Below are positions 30,272-38,993 of a stretch of 64,000 nucleotides of DNA, piece by piece. A program made the position numbers and the translations under genes. Positions within the stretch are counted from its first letter, which is position 1, and every line of letters starts with the position of its first letter. The DNA lies in the NCBI RefSeq assembly GCF_042648365.1, contig NZ_JBHRXI010000016.1, forward strand, positions 186,001 through 250,000. Reading direction: 5' to 3'. The DNA comes from Lutimaribacter_A marinistellae (GTDB lineage: Bacteria; Pseudomonadota; Alphaproteobacteria; Rhodobacterales; Rhodobacteraceae). The notes beneath the pieces are model-generated. The model was not told the DNA's origin. It saw only the letters and a list, made by a program, of their open reading frames with translations, and made no database searches.

Positions 30272-30619
30272 CCGCTGCCCGTTCCCGCCGATGCTGGTCG
30301 GCTGCAGAACGTTGCGGTGTATTATGGCCAGTGCCGAAGCACGTCAAGCGGCCTCTTCCGATTTTTTGGTGGCTTCGCAAAAAACTTCGTGTTGAGCCGT
30401 GACCTGTTTGGCGGAGTAGTCGACGATTTTCGACGAACAGCCACGTCTCGAGGTGTTCAATTACTGTCCTACGACGGGCTATGGACCAAGAGGCCATGAT
30501 GGGAGGAATTTTTTGATGGCCTTTGGGACAGGGGCCGCCGCAGTTCGCGAAACCCAGCATCCGCTCTTTGCGGCAATGGTCGGCGGCTGGCGAACCGGCC
30601 GCCGACAAACTGCATGGCT
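30272..30619. other. Intergenic stretch upstream of tRNA-Asp genes
   Basis: I see no convincing gene. It should hold the promoter of the tRNA-Asp pair and the end of the small exported-protein gene. A loose inverted repeat AGGCCAT (30491-30497) / ATGGCCT (30516-30522) is present. Confidence 0.5.
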
Positions 30620-31114
30620 TTAACTGTTAGCAGCGATTGCGCATTCAAAGGCCATCTCCATCGCGGCCTTGGTACCGGTCAGGTCAAGCTCGAAAGAGCG
30701 GTCGGTGTCGACGACCTTCATGGTCTGCGCATTCGCGACATCGGCGATGAAGGCAGGGTTGTTGGCCTCGATAAAGGCACCGGAATAGCCCTGCTTGTTT
30801 TCCAGAATGTCCTCTTCTGTGGCCGTGTAATTGTTGCCGTTGTCGAACGTGACGATCAGGTCAGCGCCCTGCTGCAATCCCTCGGGCGTTTCACGGGTAA
30901 AGACACCGATGTAGCCCACGTCCTTGGAGGCCAGGGCACCCATCTGGACCAGAAGGTCACCATCGGAACGCTCTGCAACGCATGTTTTGTCATCGGTGTT
31001 CGTGAACACGGTCCAGCCGCCGGCAGAGCCGAACTGCACGAAGGTCTGAGCGAAGCCCGTCGTGGCCAGTCCTGCGGCAAGAGCGAAGGTGCAAGCGGAG
31101 ATCTTGATATTCAT
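30620..31114 (-). CDS. Small exported protein of unknown function
   Basis: This is a 164-residue protein with a clear signal peptide (MNIKISACTFALAAGLATTG, cleavage likely after GFA). The mature part has two cysteines (DDKTCVAERS and AFECAIAANS) that could form a disulfide. The segment VQFGSAGGWTVFTNTDDKTC resembles small secreted proteins of Rhodobacterales, some annotated as invasion-associated-locus-B-like; I give that only as a possibility. The start was chosen at the signal peptide. It is monocistronic. Confidence 0.75.
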   Translation of the reverse strand: MNIKISACTFALAAGLATTGFAQTFVQFGSAGGWTVFTNTDDKTCVAERSDGDLLVQMGALASKDVGYIGVFTRETPEGLQQGADLIVTFDNGNNYTATEEDILENKQGYSGAFIEANNPAFIADVANAQTMKVVDTDRSFELDLTGTKAAMEMAFECAIAANS

Positions 31115-31201
31115 GGTTAAAGTCCCTTTGAAAATCAGTCGCCTTACGTCGCGACACCTTGACAATAGCACCCGCTTTGCGTGCGTCGAGACTCTTTGTG
31201 T

Positions 31202-32098
31202 TCAGCCTTGGTTCCGAAACAGGCGGGTCGAGGAGAACATGGCTTCGAGTTCTTCGATCCGCTCCTTGCTTTCTTCCCATCGAGCCTCCTGAACCTCTGC
31301 AATCAGCGCCTCGACAATCAGTTGAAGCGCAATGGTCGAATCCCAGCTGGAAGGTGCCTCAACGAGCCCGTTGAACGTGGAGTCTGCACACCGCCCGATC
31401 GGAGAGCCCCACTGATCCGTGAAGAGAACCACCGTGGCGCCGCGTTCGCTGGCAATCTGTGCGAGCTTCTCCAAATGCGTTTCATAGCGGCGGATGTCGA
31501 ACACCACCAATACGGACCGTTCATCCATGTCGAGCAGGTATTGTGGCCAAACATTCGCGGAGTTGCCGAGCATGGTGACATGGGGCCGGATAATCTGCAT
31601 GTGGTTGAACAGGTAATCCGCATTCGAGCGTGTGATGCGCCCCCCCACGACGTAGAGCGGACGCGACGTATCGGCCAAAAGCCGCGCAACCTTGTCGAAC
31701 ATCTTGGTGTCGATTCGTTCCAACGTGTGGCGCATGTTGGTCCATACGACCTGCGCAAAGCGCATGAGAGGATGCTCGGCCCCTTCGTCCACCATCCAGG
31801 CATCGCGTTTCGAGATCGGCTTCTTGATCTGTGCCGCAACTTCTTCGCGCAACGCATCCTGCAAATCGGGAAAACCGTCAAAGCCCAGCTTGCGCGCCAT
31901 GCGAATCACGGTGGGCGTGGACACGCCGGCCGCGCCTGCGAGCTTGGTGATCGATTGCAGCCCCCCCATGGGGTAATCCTGCAGCAGGACCGAAGCCAAT
32001 TGCCGCTCGGACCGGGTGAGCCCGTCCATCCGGTCATGGATCATCTGCTTGACGAGTTTGGTGGTCGGAACCACGCCGCGATCCTCGCTTTGGAGCAT
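31202..32098 (-). CDS. MurR/RpiR-family transcriptional regulator
   Basis: This is a 298-residue regulator. The N-terminal HTH_6 domain includes GVSTPTVIRMARKLGFDGFP (about residues 60-80). The C-terminal SIS domain includes RPLYVVGGRITRSNADYLF (about 155-175) and DIRRYETHLEKLAQIA; SIS domains of this family usually bind phosphorylated or amino sugars. It is divergent from the TRAP/ligase/dehydrogenase operon with only 73 nt between starts, so it is the obvious local regulator. A pair of inverted repeats lies in that gap. Confidence 0.92.
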   Translation of the reverse strand: MLQSEDRGVVPTTKLVKQMIHDRMDGLTRSERQLASVLLQDYPMGGLQSITKLAGAAGVSTPTVIRMARKLGFDGFPDLQDALREEVAAQIKKPISKRDAWMVDEGAEHPLMRFAQVVWTNMRHTLERIDTKMFDKVARLLADTSRPLYVVGGRITRSNADYLFNHMQIIRPHVTMLGNSANVWPQYLLDMDERSVLVVFDIRRYETHLEKLAQIASERGATVVLFTDQWGSPIGRCADSTFNGLVEAPSSWDSTIALQLIVEALIAEVQEARWEESKERIEELEAMFSSTRLFRNQG

Positions 32099-32101
32099 TT
32101 C

Positions 32102-32137
32102 TTACAAGGTATGACCATTTGTAACGCTCTGTACAGA
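32102..32137. promoter_or_regulatory. Candidate operator for the RpiR regulator
   Basis: TTACAA (32102-32107) and TTGTAA (32119-32124) form an inverted repeat with an 11-nt spacer. Directly beside it is a perfect 10-bp palindrome TCTGTACAGA (32128-32137). A TTGACA at 32145-32150 could be the -35 of the operon promoter. All lie in the 73-nt divergent gap. Confidence 0.5.
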
Positions 32138-32171
32138 AATTTTGTTGACATCCCCGCGCCCGCTGTAACCA

Positions 32172-32972
32172 ATGCTTCACATGAGCATGGAACCCGAGTC
32201 ATTCCTGTTGGGCCCGACCGAGGGGCCCGCCGCGCGTGTGTTGAACGCGGGCGGCCGGGCCAGAGCCGTTCTGATCTGTGAACATGCGAGCAGGTTTATC
32301 CCGGCGAAACTTGATGGCCTTGGCCTGTCACAGACAGCTGCACGATCCCATGCCGCATGGGATATTGGCGCTTTTGAACTGGCCGTGGAATTATGCGGGG
32401 CACTAGACGCGCCGTTGGTGTACTCCCGCGCAAGCAGGCTGGTTTATGATTGCAATCGCCCACCAGAAGCGCCCGATGCGATACCGGTCAAAAGCGAGGT
32501 CTTCGCCGTACCCGGGAACGTTCGATTGACTGAAGCCGACCGCGATCTTCGCGAGGCAGCCGTCTACCTGCCGTTTCGTGAGCTTTTGTCCGACACACTG
32601 AACGCCCGCCTTGCAGCACCGCTAGTTATCACGATTCACAGTTTCACGCCCGTCTATCTGGGTCAGGCGCGCGAAGTTGAACTTGGCATCCTTCACGATA
32701 CTGACGACCGTGCTGCCCGGGCCCTACTGTCCGCGGCAGAAGGCTCTGGCCTCCATTGCGCGCTCAACGAGCCTTACTCGGCTGCAGATGGCGTTACACA
32801 TACATTACGTGAGCATGCCATCCCACGCGGACTGCCGAACGTGATGGTCGAGATTCGCAACGATCTGCTGGCAGATGCCCAAGGGGTCAATCGAATGGCC
32901 GGGTTGCTGACCCCGATGCTCCTGCGCATCATGCGCGACCTTGTCCCCGACGACGACGCAGACGGCAGATGA
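32172..32972 (+). CDS. N-formylglutamate amidohydrolase-family enzyme
   Basis: This is a 266-residue zinc hydrolase of the FGase family, known to release glutamate from N-formylglutamate in histidine breakdown. Family marks are LICEHASRFIP, LVYDCNRPP and the His-rich strand LVITIHSFTPVY. No hut genes are near; instead the gene heads an operon with a TRAP transporter and a glutamine-synthetase-like ligase. It may therefore hydrolyse another glutamyl amide (inference). In-frame ATGs at 32181 and 32187 are possible starts, and the promoter-like TTGACA is close enough that a short or absent leader is likely. Confidence 0.85.
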   Translation: MLHMSMEPESFLLGPTEGPAARVLNAGGRARAVLICEHASRFIPAKLDGLGLSQTAARSHAAWDIGAFELAVELCGALDAPLVYSRASRLVYDCNRPPEAPDAIPVKSEVFAVPGNVRLTEADRDLREAAVYLPFRELLSDTLNARLAAPLVITIHSFTPVYLGQAREVELGILHDTDDRAARALLSAAEGSGLHCALNEPYSAADGVTHTLREHAIPRGLPNVMVEIRNDLLADAQGVNRMAGLLTPMLLRIMRDLVPDDDADGR

Positions 32973-32982
32973 GGACAACACC

Positions 32983-33501
32983 ATGACCTTTCTGCAAAGC
33001 TATGTACGAGTCATCGACCGGATGAACCGATGGATCGGTCGCGTGGTGATGTATGGCATTTTTGTCATGATGGCCATTCTTCTATGGTCATCAATCTCCA
33101 AGACGTTCTTCCTGCCCTCACTCTGGACCCTGGAAATGGCGCAGTTCGCCATGGTCTCCTATTACATTCTGGGCGGGCCTTATTCGATCCAGATGGGGTC
33201 GAATGTGCGGATGGACCTGCTCTATGGAGAATGGTCGGATCGCAAGAAGGCGCGGACCGACGCGGTCACCGTGCTGTTCCTGATCTTCTACCTGGGCGTA
33301 CTTCTCTATGGTGGCTACGACAGTCTCAGCTACTCACTGCAATACGGAGAGCGCAGCCCGACGGCGTGGCGGCCTTATCTTTGGCCGATCAAGTCAATCA
33401 TGATGCTGGGTATCTTCCTGATGCTGCTTCAGGCGCTCAGCGAACTGGCCAAGGACATCCTGCGGCTCAAGGGTCATGACTACCCCCGAGAGGCGAATTG
33501 A
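32983..33501 (+). CDS. TRAP transporter small permease (DctQ family)
   Basis: This is a 172-residue inner-membrane protein with four predicted helices. Segments such as VVMYGIFVMMAILLWSSISK and GSNVRMDLLYGEWSDRKKAR match DctQ. It starts 10 nt after the amidohydrolase stop, and its own stop overlaps the start of the large permease by one base (TGATG). It is normal in length, unlike the long small permease of the first TRAP system in this window. Confidence 0.92.
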   Translation: MTFLQSYVRVIDRMNRWIGRVVMYGIFVMMAILLWSSISKTFFLPSLWTLEMAQFAMVSYYILGGPYSIQMGSNVRMDLLYGEWSDRKKARTDAVTVLFLIFYLGVLLYGGYDSLSYSLQYGERSPTAWRPYLWPIKSIMMLGIFLMLLQALSELAKDILRLKGHDYPREAN

Positions 33502-34826
33502 TGTCCTACGAACTGATCGCGATCCTCATGTTCTCGACCATGATGCTGATGCTGCTGACCGGGCAACGCGTCTTTGGTGCCATCGGGTTCGTCGCCGTCG
33601 TTGCAGCCCTGCTCCTCTGGGGGGATCGCGGCGGATATGACCTGGGTTTCTCGGCCGCGATGAAACTGATGAAATGGTATCCGCTTCTCACTCTGCCGAT
33701 GTTCATCTTCATGGGCTACGTGCTGTCCGAGTCCAAGATCGCAGACGATCTTTACCGGATGTTCCACGTCTGGATGGGCGGGCTCAATGGCGGACTTGCC
33801 ATCGGGACCATCGGGCTGATGGTCCTGATCTCGGCAATGAACGGTCTCTCCGTGGCGGGCATGGCCATCGGCGCGACCATTGCCCTGCCCGAATTGCTCA
33901 AGCGCGGATATGACAAGCGGATGGTTACCGGGGTGATCCAGGCGGGATCGTCGCTCGGCATCCTCGTACCGCCATCGGTCGTGCTTGTCCTTTACGCTAT
34001 GATCGCGCGTCAGCCGGTAGGGCAGCTTTGGCTCGCAGGCGTGGTTCCGGGGCTGATGATGGCGGCGATGTTCATTGCCTATATCGCGATCCGTTGCCGG
34101 CTGAACCCGGACCTCGGCCGCGCGCTGCCACCTGAGGAACGGGACGTGCCGAGAGCAGAGAAGCTGCGCCTTTTGCGCGCGGGGCTTCTGCCGCTGGGCA
34201 TTTTCGCCGCGATGATGGTGCCATTCGTCAACGGTTGGACTTCGCTGGTGGAAAGTTCGGCGATTGGTGCGCTAACAGCTTTTCTTGCAGCGGTACTGAA
34301 GGGCCGCATGACGCGGGCGGTGTTCGAGACATCAGTTCGGTCGACGCTGGGCATCACCTGCATGTTCATGTGGATCATCCTGGCTGCGCTGGCGTTCGGC
34401 GCAGTGTTCGACGGGTTGGGCGCCGTGCGCGCGATCGAGGACCTCTTCACCGAACGCTTGGGCCTCAATCCTTGGATGATCCTGATCCTCATGCAGCTCA
34501 GCTTTATCCTCATGGGCACCTTTCTGGACGACACGGCGATGCTGGTGATCGTCGCGCCGCTTTACGTGCCGCTCGTGGGCGCGCTGGGGTTCGATCTCAT
34601 CTGGTATGGTGTGCTCTATACAATCACGACCCAGATCGCCTACATGACCCCGCCTTTCGGCTATAACCTGTTTCTGATGCGCGCCATGGCCCCGCCCGAG
34701 ATTACCCTGCGTGACATCTATGGATCGATCCTGCCCTTCGTGATCGTGATGGTGGTCGCCTTGGCAACGATCATGGCCTTTCCGCAGATCGCGCTTTGGC
34801 TGCCCGGAGCCGTCTATGGAAACTGA
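33501..34826 (+). CDS. TRAP transporter large permease (DctM family)
   Basis: This is a 441-residue polytopic protein, the sodium-coupled translocation subunit. It shows the expected DctM segments (FIFMGYVLSESKIADDLYRM, GIMVPP-like GILVPPSVVLVLYAMIA, and TPPFGYNLFLMRAMAP near the end). There are no insertions. The start ATG overlaps the small permease stop, indicating coupling. A 244-nt gap with a weak hairpin but no gene separates it from the binding protein. Confidence 0.95.
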   Translation: MSYELIAILMFSTMMLMLLTGQRVFGAIGFVAVVAALLLWGDRGGYDLGFSAAMKLMKWYPLLTLPMFIFMGYVLSESKIADDLYRMFHVWMGGLNGGLAIGTIGLMVLISAMNGLSVAGMAIGATIALPELLKRGYDKRMVTGVIQAGSSLGILVPPSVVLVLYAMIARQPVGQLWLAGVVPGLMMAAMFIAYIAIRCRLNPDLGRALPPEERDVPRAEKLRLLRAGLLPLGIFAAMMVPFVNGWTSLVESSAIGALTAFLAAVLKGRMTRAVFETSVRSTLGITCMFMWIILAALAFGAVFDGLGAVRAIEDLFTERLGLNPWMILILMQLSFILMGTFLDDTAMLVIVAPLYVPLVGALGFDLIWYGVLYTITTQIAYMTPPFGYNLFLMRAMAPPEITLRDIYGSILPFVIVMVVALATIMAFPQIALWLPGAVYGN

Positions 34827-35070
34827 AATGGAAATCCTCGACCGTATCCGGGAATCTGCTCGACACTTTTGTCGAAGTGTGGCGTGGGCGACAGCAACCT
34901 ATGCCTTCGCGCGCTCTGCGGGTGTCAGTGTTTCACCACCAGCGGGACAGAGGATACCGACCCGCTACGCCACCTGCTCGGCTTGCCCGGGTCACGAAAG
35001 AGTTCTGCCCACGTAGAGTACAAAAACAAGAAATGAGCAGAGACAAAACCGTTCAACAAGGAGAGACGAC
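34827..35070. other. Intergenic stretch between dctM and dctP of the second TRAP system
   Basis: No gene is seen. It ends in a strong ribosome-binding site (AAGGAGAG) for the binding-protein gene. A small inverted repeat ACACTT/AAGTGT is the only structure noticed; an internal promoter for high binding-protein output is possible. Confidence 0.4.
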
Positions 35071-36105
35071 ATGACGACCAGACGCAATTTCCTCAAGACC
35101 ACTGCGCTCGGCGCACCGGCCGCCGCACTCGCGGCACCCGCTTTGGCGCAATCCACCATCCGCTGGCGGATGCAGACCTATGCAGGCCCCGCATTGGCAG
35201 CGCATGTCATCGACCCTGCGATCGAGATGTTCAACAAGATTGCCGGCGACCGCATGCAGATCGAGCTTTTCTATGCCGATCAGCTGGTGCCTACTGGCGA
35301 GTTGTTCCGTGCGATGCAACGCGGCACCATTGACGCGGTGCAGTCCGACGACGATTCCATGGCCTCGCCGACCGAGGTTACTGTCTTTGGCGGCTACTTC
35401 CCCTTCGCGTCGCGATACTCTCTCGACGTGCCGGTGTTGTTCAATCAGTACGGGCTAAACGAGATCTGGGATGCGGAGTATTCGAAGGTCGGCGTGAAAC
35501 ACATCTCGGCCGGCGCCTGGGATCCATGCCATTTCGCCACCAAGGATCCGATCCGGTCGCTGGCCGACCTTCAGGGCAAAAGGGTCTTCACCTTCCCGAC
35601 GGCAGGTCGTTTCCTGACGCAGTTTGGCGTGGTTCCCGTCACCCTGCCCTGGGAGGATATCGAAGTTGCGGTTCAGACCGGCGAACTGGACGGCATCGCA
35701 TGGTCGGGCATCACCGAGGACTACACCGTGGGCTGGGCGGACGTGACCAACTATTTCCTGACCAACAACATCTCGGGCGCATGGGCCGGATCGTTCTTTG
35801 CCAACATGGATCGCTGGAACGAGCTGCCGGAAGACCTGCAGACACTGTTCCGCGTCTGCTGCGATCAGTCTCACTACTATCGTCAGTGGTGGTATTGGGG
35901 TGGCGAGGCGTCGCTGCGTGTCAATGGCGACAAGATGCAGCTGACCTCGATCCCCGACGCGGAATGGGCCGAGGTCGAAAAGGCGGCCCGCGTCTTCTGG
36001 GACGAGATCGCTGCCGAGTCAGAGGTCAAGGCAAAGGTCGTGCAGATCTTCAAGCAGTATAACGAGGACATGGAAAAGGCCGGCAGGCCCTACCGTTACT
36101 CCTGA
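35071..36105 (+). CDS. TRAP transporter substrate-binding protein (DctP family)
   Basis: This is a periplasmic receptor of 344 residues with a twin-arginine signal (MTTRRNFLKTTALGAPAAAL, cleavage after LAQ or ALA). The DctP-fold features are present: YADQLVPTGELFRAMQRGTI, then LQGKRVFTFPTAGRF, then VQTGELDGIAWSGITEDY, with a hydrophobic and aromatic ligand lobe. It is only distantly like the TakP-type protein at the left end. The ligand is unknown; operon partners suggest a nitrogen compound that can be glutamylated (inference). Confidence 0.92.
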   Translation: MTTRRNFLKTTALGAPAAALAAPALAQSTIRWRMQTYAGPALAAHVIDPAIEMFNKIAGDRMQIELFYADQLVPTGELFRAMQRGTIDAVQSDDDSMASPTEVTVFGGYFPFASRYSLDVPVLFNQYGLNEIWDAEYSKVGVKHISAGAWDPCHFATKDPIRSLADLQGKRVFTFPTAGRFLTQFGVVPVTLPWEDIEVAVQTGELDGIAWSGITEDYTVGWADVTNYFLTNNISGAWAGSFFANMDRWNELPEDLQTLFRVCCDQSHYYRQWWYWGGEASLRVNGDKMQLTSIPDAEWAEVEKAARVFWDEIAAESEVKAKVVQIFKQYNEDMEKAGRPYRYS

Positions 36106-36116
36106 TACCGACAACA

Positions 36117-36141
36117 GCCGGTCCGCATCGGGCGGGCCGGC
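36117..36141 (+). terminator. Intercistronic hairpin after the binding-protein gene
   Basis: GCCGGTCCGC and GCGGGCCGGC form a 10-bp stem with one G-U pair and a 5-nt loop, with no T run. Such hairpins after binding-protein genes often stabilise that part of the mRNA or lower distal expression. Confidence 0.55.
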
Positions 36142-36161
36142 CTCAACCCAAAGGTCGCTAA

Positions 36162-37517
36162 ATGCTGACATTCGAGACGCTAAAGGCCCAGGTGGCCGAG
36201 GGCAAAGTCGACACCGTCCTGGTCTGCCTTGTCGATATGCAGGGCCGGCTGATGGGCAAACGTTACCACGCGCAGAATTTCGTCGACACCGCGTGGCGGG
36301 AAACCCATTGCTGCAATTACCTGCTGGCCACCGATCTCGAAATGGCCACGCCCGATGGCTACCAGGCCACCAGCTGGGAATCGGGATATGGCGATTACGT
36401 CATGCAGCCCGATCTTTCGACGCTGCGCCCCCTGCCTTGGCTCGAGGGGACTGTGATGGTGCTTTGCGACGTGCTTGACCATCATACGCACGCGCCCGTG
36501 CCACACTCGCCGCGCGAGGTGCTCAAGCACCAGATCCAGCGGGCGGAGGCGATGGGTCTGACACCGATGATGGCGACCGAGTTGGAGTTCTTCCTCTTCC
36601 AAGGCACCTTTGACGAGATTCGGGCGAACGGTTTTCGCGACCTGACGCCGATCTCTGGTTATAACGAGGATTACCATATCCTGCAGACCAGCAAGGAAGA
36701 GCACGTGATGCGCCCCGTGCGCAATCACCTCTACGCCGCCGGCATCCCCGTCGAAAACACCAAGGGCGAGGCCGAAGCCGGTCAAGAAGAGCTCAACATC
36801 CGCTATGCCGACGCGCTGGCCTGCGCTGATCACCACACCATCGCGAAACACGCGGTCAAGGAAATCGCTCACATGCAGGGCCACGCGGCTTCGTTCTTGC
36901 CGAAATGGCGCCACGACCGAGTCGGCTCTGCAAGCCATGTGCACTTGTCGCTCTGGCGTGGGGACGAGGCGGCATTTCACGATCCCGACGCCGCGCACGG
37001 TCTGAGCCAGTTGGGTCGTCAGTTCTGCGCTGGCATGATCGCCTACGCGCCCGAATACACCGCCTTTCTCGCGCCCTATGTGAACAGCTACAAACGTTTC
37101 ATGAAGGGCACCTTCGCCCCCACGAAAACGGTATGGTCCGTTGACAATCGCACGGCGGGCTTCCGCCTGTGCGGCGAAAACACCAAGTCCGTGCGCATGG
37201 AATGCCGCATCGGCGGGTCGGACCTGAATCCTTATCTCGCGCAGGCCGCTCTGTTGGCAGCGGGCCTCAAGGGGATTGAACAGAAACTTGAGCTTGCGCC
37301 CCCAACCAAAGGCGATCTTTACGAAAATGCTGACGCCGGAGAGATCCCGCGCACATTGCGCGACGCCGTGGAGACGCTGCGTAGCTCCGCCATGCTGCGG
37401 GATGCCATGGGCGATTGGGTAATCGATCACTACACCCGGTGCGCAGAATGGGAGCAGGAGGAATTCGACCGCATCGTGACCGATTGGGAGGTCGCACGCG
37501 GGTTCGAAAAGGCGTGA
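36162..37517 (+). CDS. Glutamine-synthetase-like gamma-glutamyl ligase
   Basis: This is a 451-residue member of the glutamine synthetase superfamily, close in length and motifs to the PuuA/GlnT/IpuC branch that joins glutamate to amines with ATP. Metal and ATP residues are visible: MATELEFFLFQG (Glu), GEAEAGQEELNI (Glu), GSASHVHLSLW (His), NRTAGFRLCG (Arg) and MECRIGGSDLNPYL. The adenylylation tyrosine loop of GlnA is absent, as expected of this branch. Its neighbours are two dehydrogenases and an amidohydrolase, which fits a glutamylated-intermediate pathway rather than ammonia assimilation. Confidence 0.88.
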   Translation: MLTFETLKAQVAEGKVDTVLVCLVDMQGRLMGKRYHAQNFVDTAWRETHCCNYLLATDLEMATPDGYQATSWESGYGDYVMQPDLSTLRPLPWLEGTVMVLCDVLDHHTHAPVPHSPREVLKHQIQRAEAMGLTPMMATELEFFLFQGTFDEIRANGFRDLTPISGYNEDYHILQTSKEEHVMRPVRNHLYAAGIPVENTKGEAEAGQEELNIRYADALACADHHTIAKHAVKEIAHMQGHAASFLPKWRHDRVGSASHVHLSLWRGDEAAFHDPDAAHGLSQLGRQFCAGMIAYAPEYTAFLAPYVNSYKRFMKGTFAPTKTVWSVDNRTAGFRLCGENTKSVRMECRIGGSDLNPYLAQAALLAAGLKGIEQKLELAPPTKGDLYENADAGEIPRTLRDAVETLRSSAMLRDAMGDWVIDHYTRCAEWEQEEFDRIVTDWEVARGFEKA

Positions 37518-37611
37518 AACCGCGATAAGCGATCCCCCTCGCGGGTGCGGTCGCCGCAACTCGAGACTGCCGGCAAGACAAATGGCGCGACGGCGCCAAA
37601 AAAGGAAAACG

Positions 37612-38988
37612 ATGGCTCAGACAGTCAAATGTATCTCTCCGATCGATGGATCGGTTTACCTGGAACGCCCTGTCCTCTCTCGTGATGAGTCCGTGGATGC
37701 CGCCAATCGCGCCGCGCAGGCTCAGGCGGTCTGGGCAGCACGCCCCTTGGCCGAGCGGGTCGAACTGGTGCGGGCGGCCGTAGCCGAGGTGGGCAAGACC
37801 ACGGATCGCATGGCAGAGGAGCTGGCACATCAGATGGGCCGCCCGATCCGCTATGGCGGTGAATTCGGCGGCTTTGAAGAGCGGGCCAGCTACATGGCCG
37901 GGATTGCCGAGCAGGCGCTTGCCCCGCTGGTGATCGAAGACAGCAATGCGTTTGTGCGCAAGATCACGCGCGAGCCTCATGGTGTGGTGCTGGTCGTGGC
38001 GCCTTGGAATTATCCCTACATGACGGCGATTAACACCGTTGCGCCCGCCTTAATAGCAGGCAACACGGTGTTGCTGAAACACGCCGCGCAAACACTGCAA
38101 GTTGGCGAAAGACTGGCGGAAGCCTTCCACGCCGCAGGCGTACCGGATGACGTGTTCCAGAATCTCGTACTTGACCATGATACAACTGGCGAACTGATCT
38201 CCGGGCGGCACGTAGACTTCGTCAACTTCACGGGCTCCGTGCGCGGTGGGCAGGCGATGGAGCGCGCAGCTGCGGGAACGTTTATCCCTGTTTCCACCGA
38301 ACTTGGGGGAAAGGACCCAGGCTATGTGCGTGCAGATGCCGACCTCGACGACGCGGTGGCGGGTCTACTTGACGGTGCCATGTTCAACTCGGGCCAGTGT
38401 TGCTGCGGGATCGAGCGCATTTATGTGCACGGTTCGCTTTACAATGAGTTTGTCGAAAAAGCGGTCGCACTCGTCAAAAGCTACAGGCTGGGTAATCCGC
38501 TCGACCCGGAAACGACGATCGGCCCGATGGCCCACGTCCGGTTTGCGCAGGTGGCGCGCGACCAGATCGAAGATGCAATCGCCAAAGGAGCAACCGCCCA
38601 CATCGAAAGGTTTTCCGAAGATGATGGCGGCGCCTATCTGACACCGCAGATCCTCACCAACGTCACGCACGACATGGAAGTGATGCGCGAGGAAACATTC
38701 GGTCCGGTTGTCGGCATCATGCCAGTACGTGACGACGAAGAAGCCATCACCTTGATGAACGATTGCCGGTTTGGGCTGACGGCAGCAATCTATACACGCG
38801 ATGTCGCGGCGGCGGATGCCATCGGCGCGCGTCTGGAAACAGGCACCGTATTCATGAACCGTTGCGACTATCTCGACCCGGCGTTGTGCTGGACCGGGTG
38901 CAAGGATACAGGCCATGGGGCGGGCCTCTCGGTGCTCGGCTTCCAGGCACTGACACGTCCGAAATCCTATCACCTCAAGAAGAGCTGA
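37612..38988 (+). CDS. NAD(P)-dependent aldehyde dehydrogenase
   Basis: This is a 458-residue aldehyde dehydrogenase. Cofactor and catalytic motifs are VAPWNYPYMTAINTVAPALI, NFTGSVRGG, the general-base Glu in STELGGKDPGY and the nucleophile Cys in NSGQCCCGIER (three cysteines in a row). The start MAQTVKCISPIDG has a preceding AAAGGA. It follows the ligase by 94 nt and precedes the alcohol dehydrogenase by 5 nt, so the last two genes probably perform consecutive oxidations. Confidence 0.93.
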   Translation: MAQTVKCISPIDGSVYLERPVLSRDESVDAANRAAQAQAVWAARPLAERVELVRAAVAEVGKTTDRMAEELAHQMGRPIRYGGEFGGFEERASYMAGIAEQALAPLVIEDSNAFVRKITREPHGVVLVVAPWNYPYMTAINTVAPALIAGNTVLLKHAAQTLQVGERLAEAFHAAGVPDDVFQNLVLDHDTTGELISGRHVDFVNFTGSVRGGQAMERAAAGTFIPVSTELGGKDPGYVRADADLDDAVAGLLDGAMFNSGQCCCGIERIYVHGSLYNEFVEKAVALVKSYRLGNPLDPETTIGPMAHVRFAQVARDQIEDAIAKGATAHIERFSEDDGGAYLTPQILTNVTHDMEVMREETFGPVVGIMPVRDDEEAITLMNDCRFGLTAAIYTRDVAAADAIGARLETGTVFMNRCDYLDPALCWTGCKDTGHGAGLSVLGFQALTRPKSYHLKKS

Positions 38989-38993
38989 CAGAC

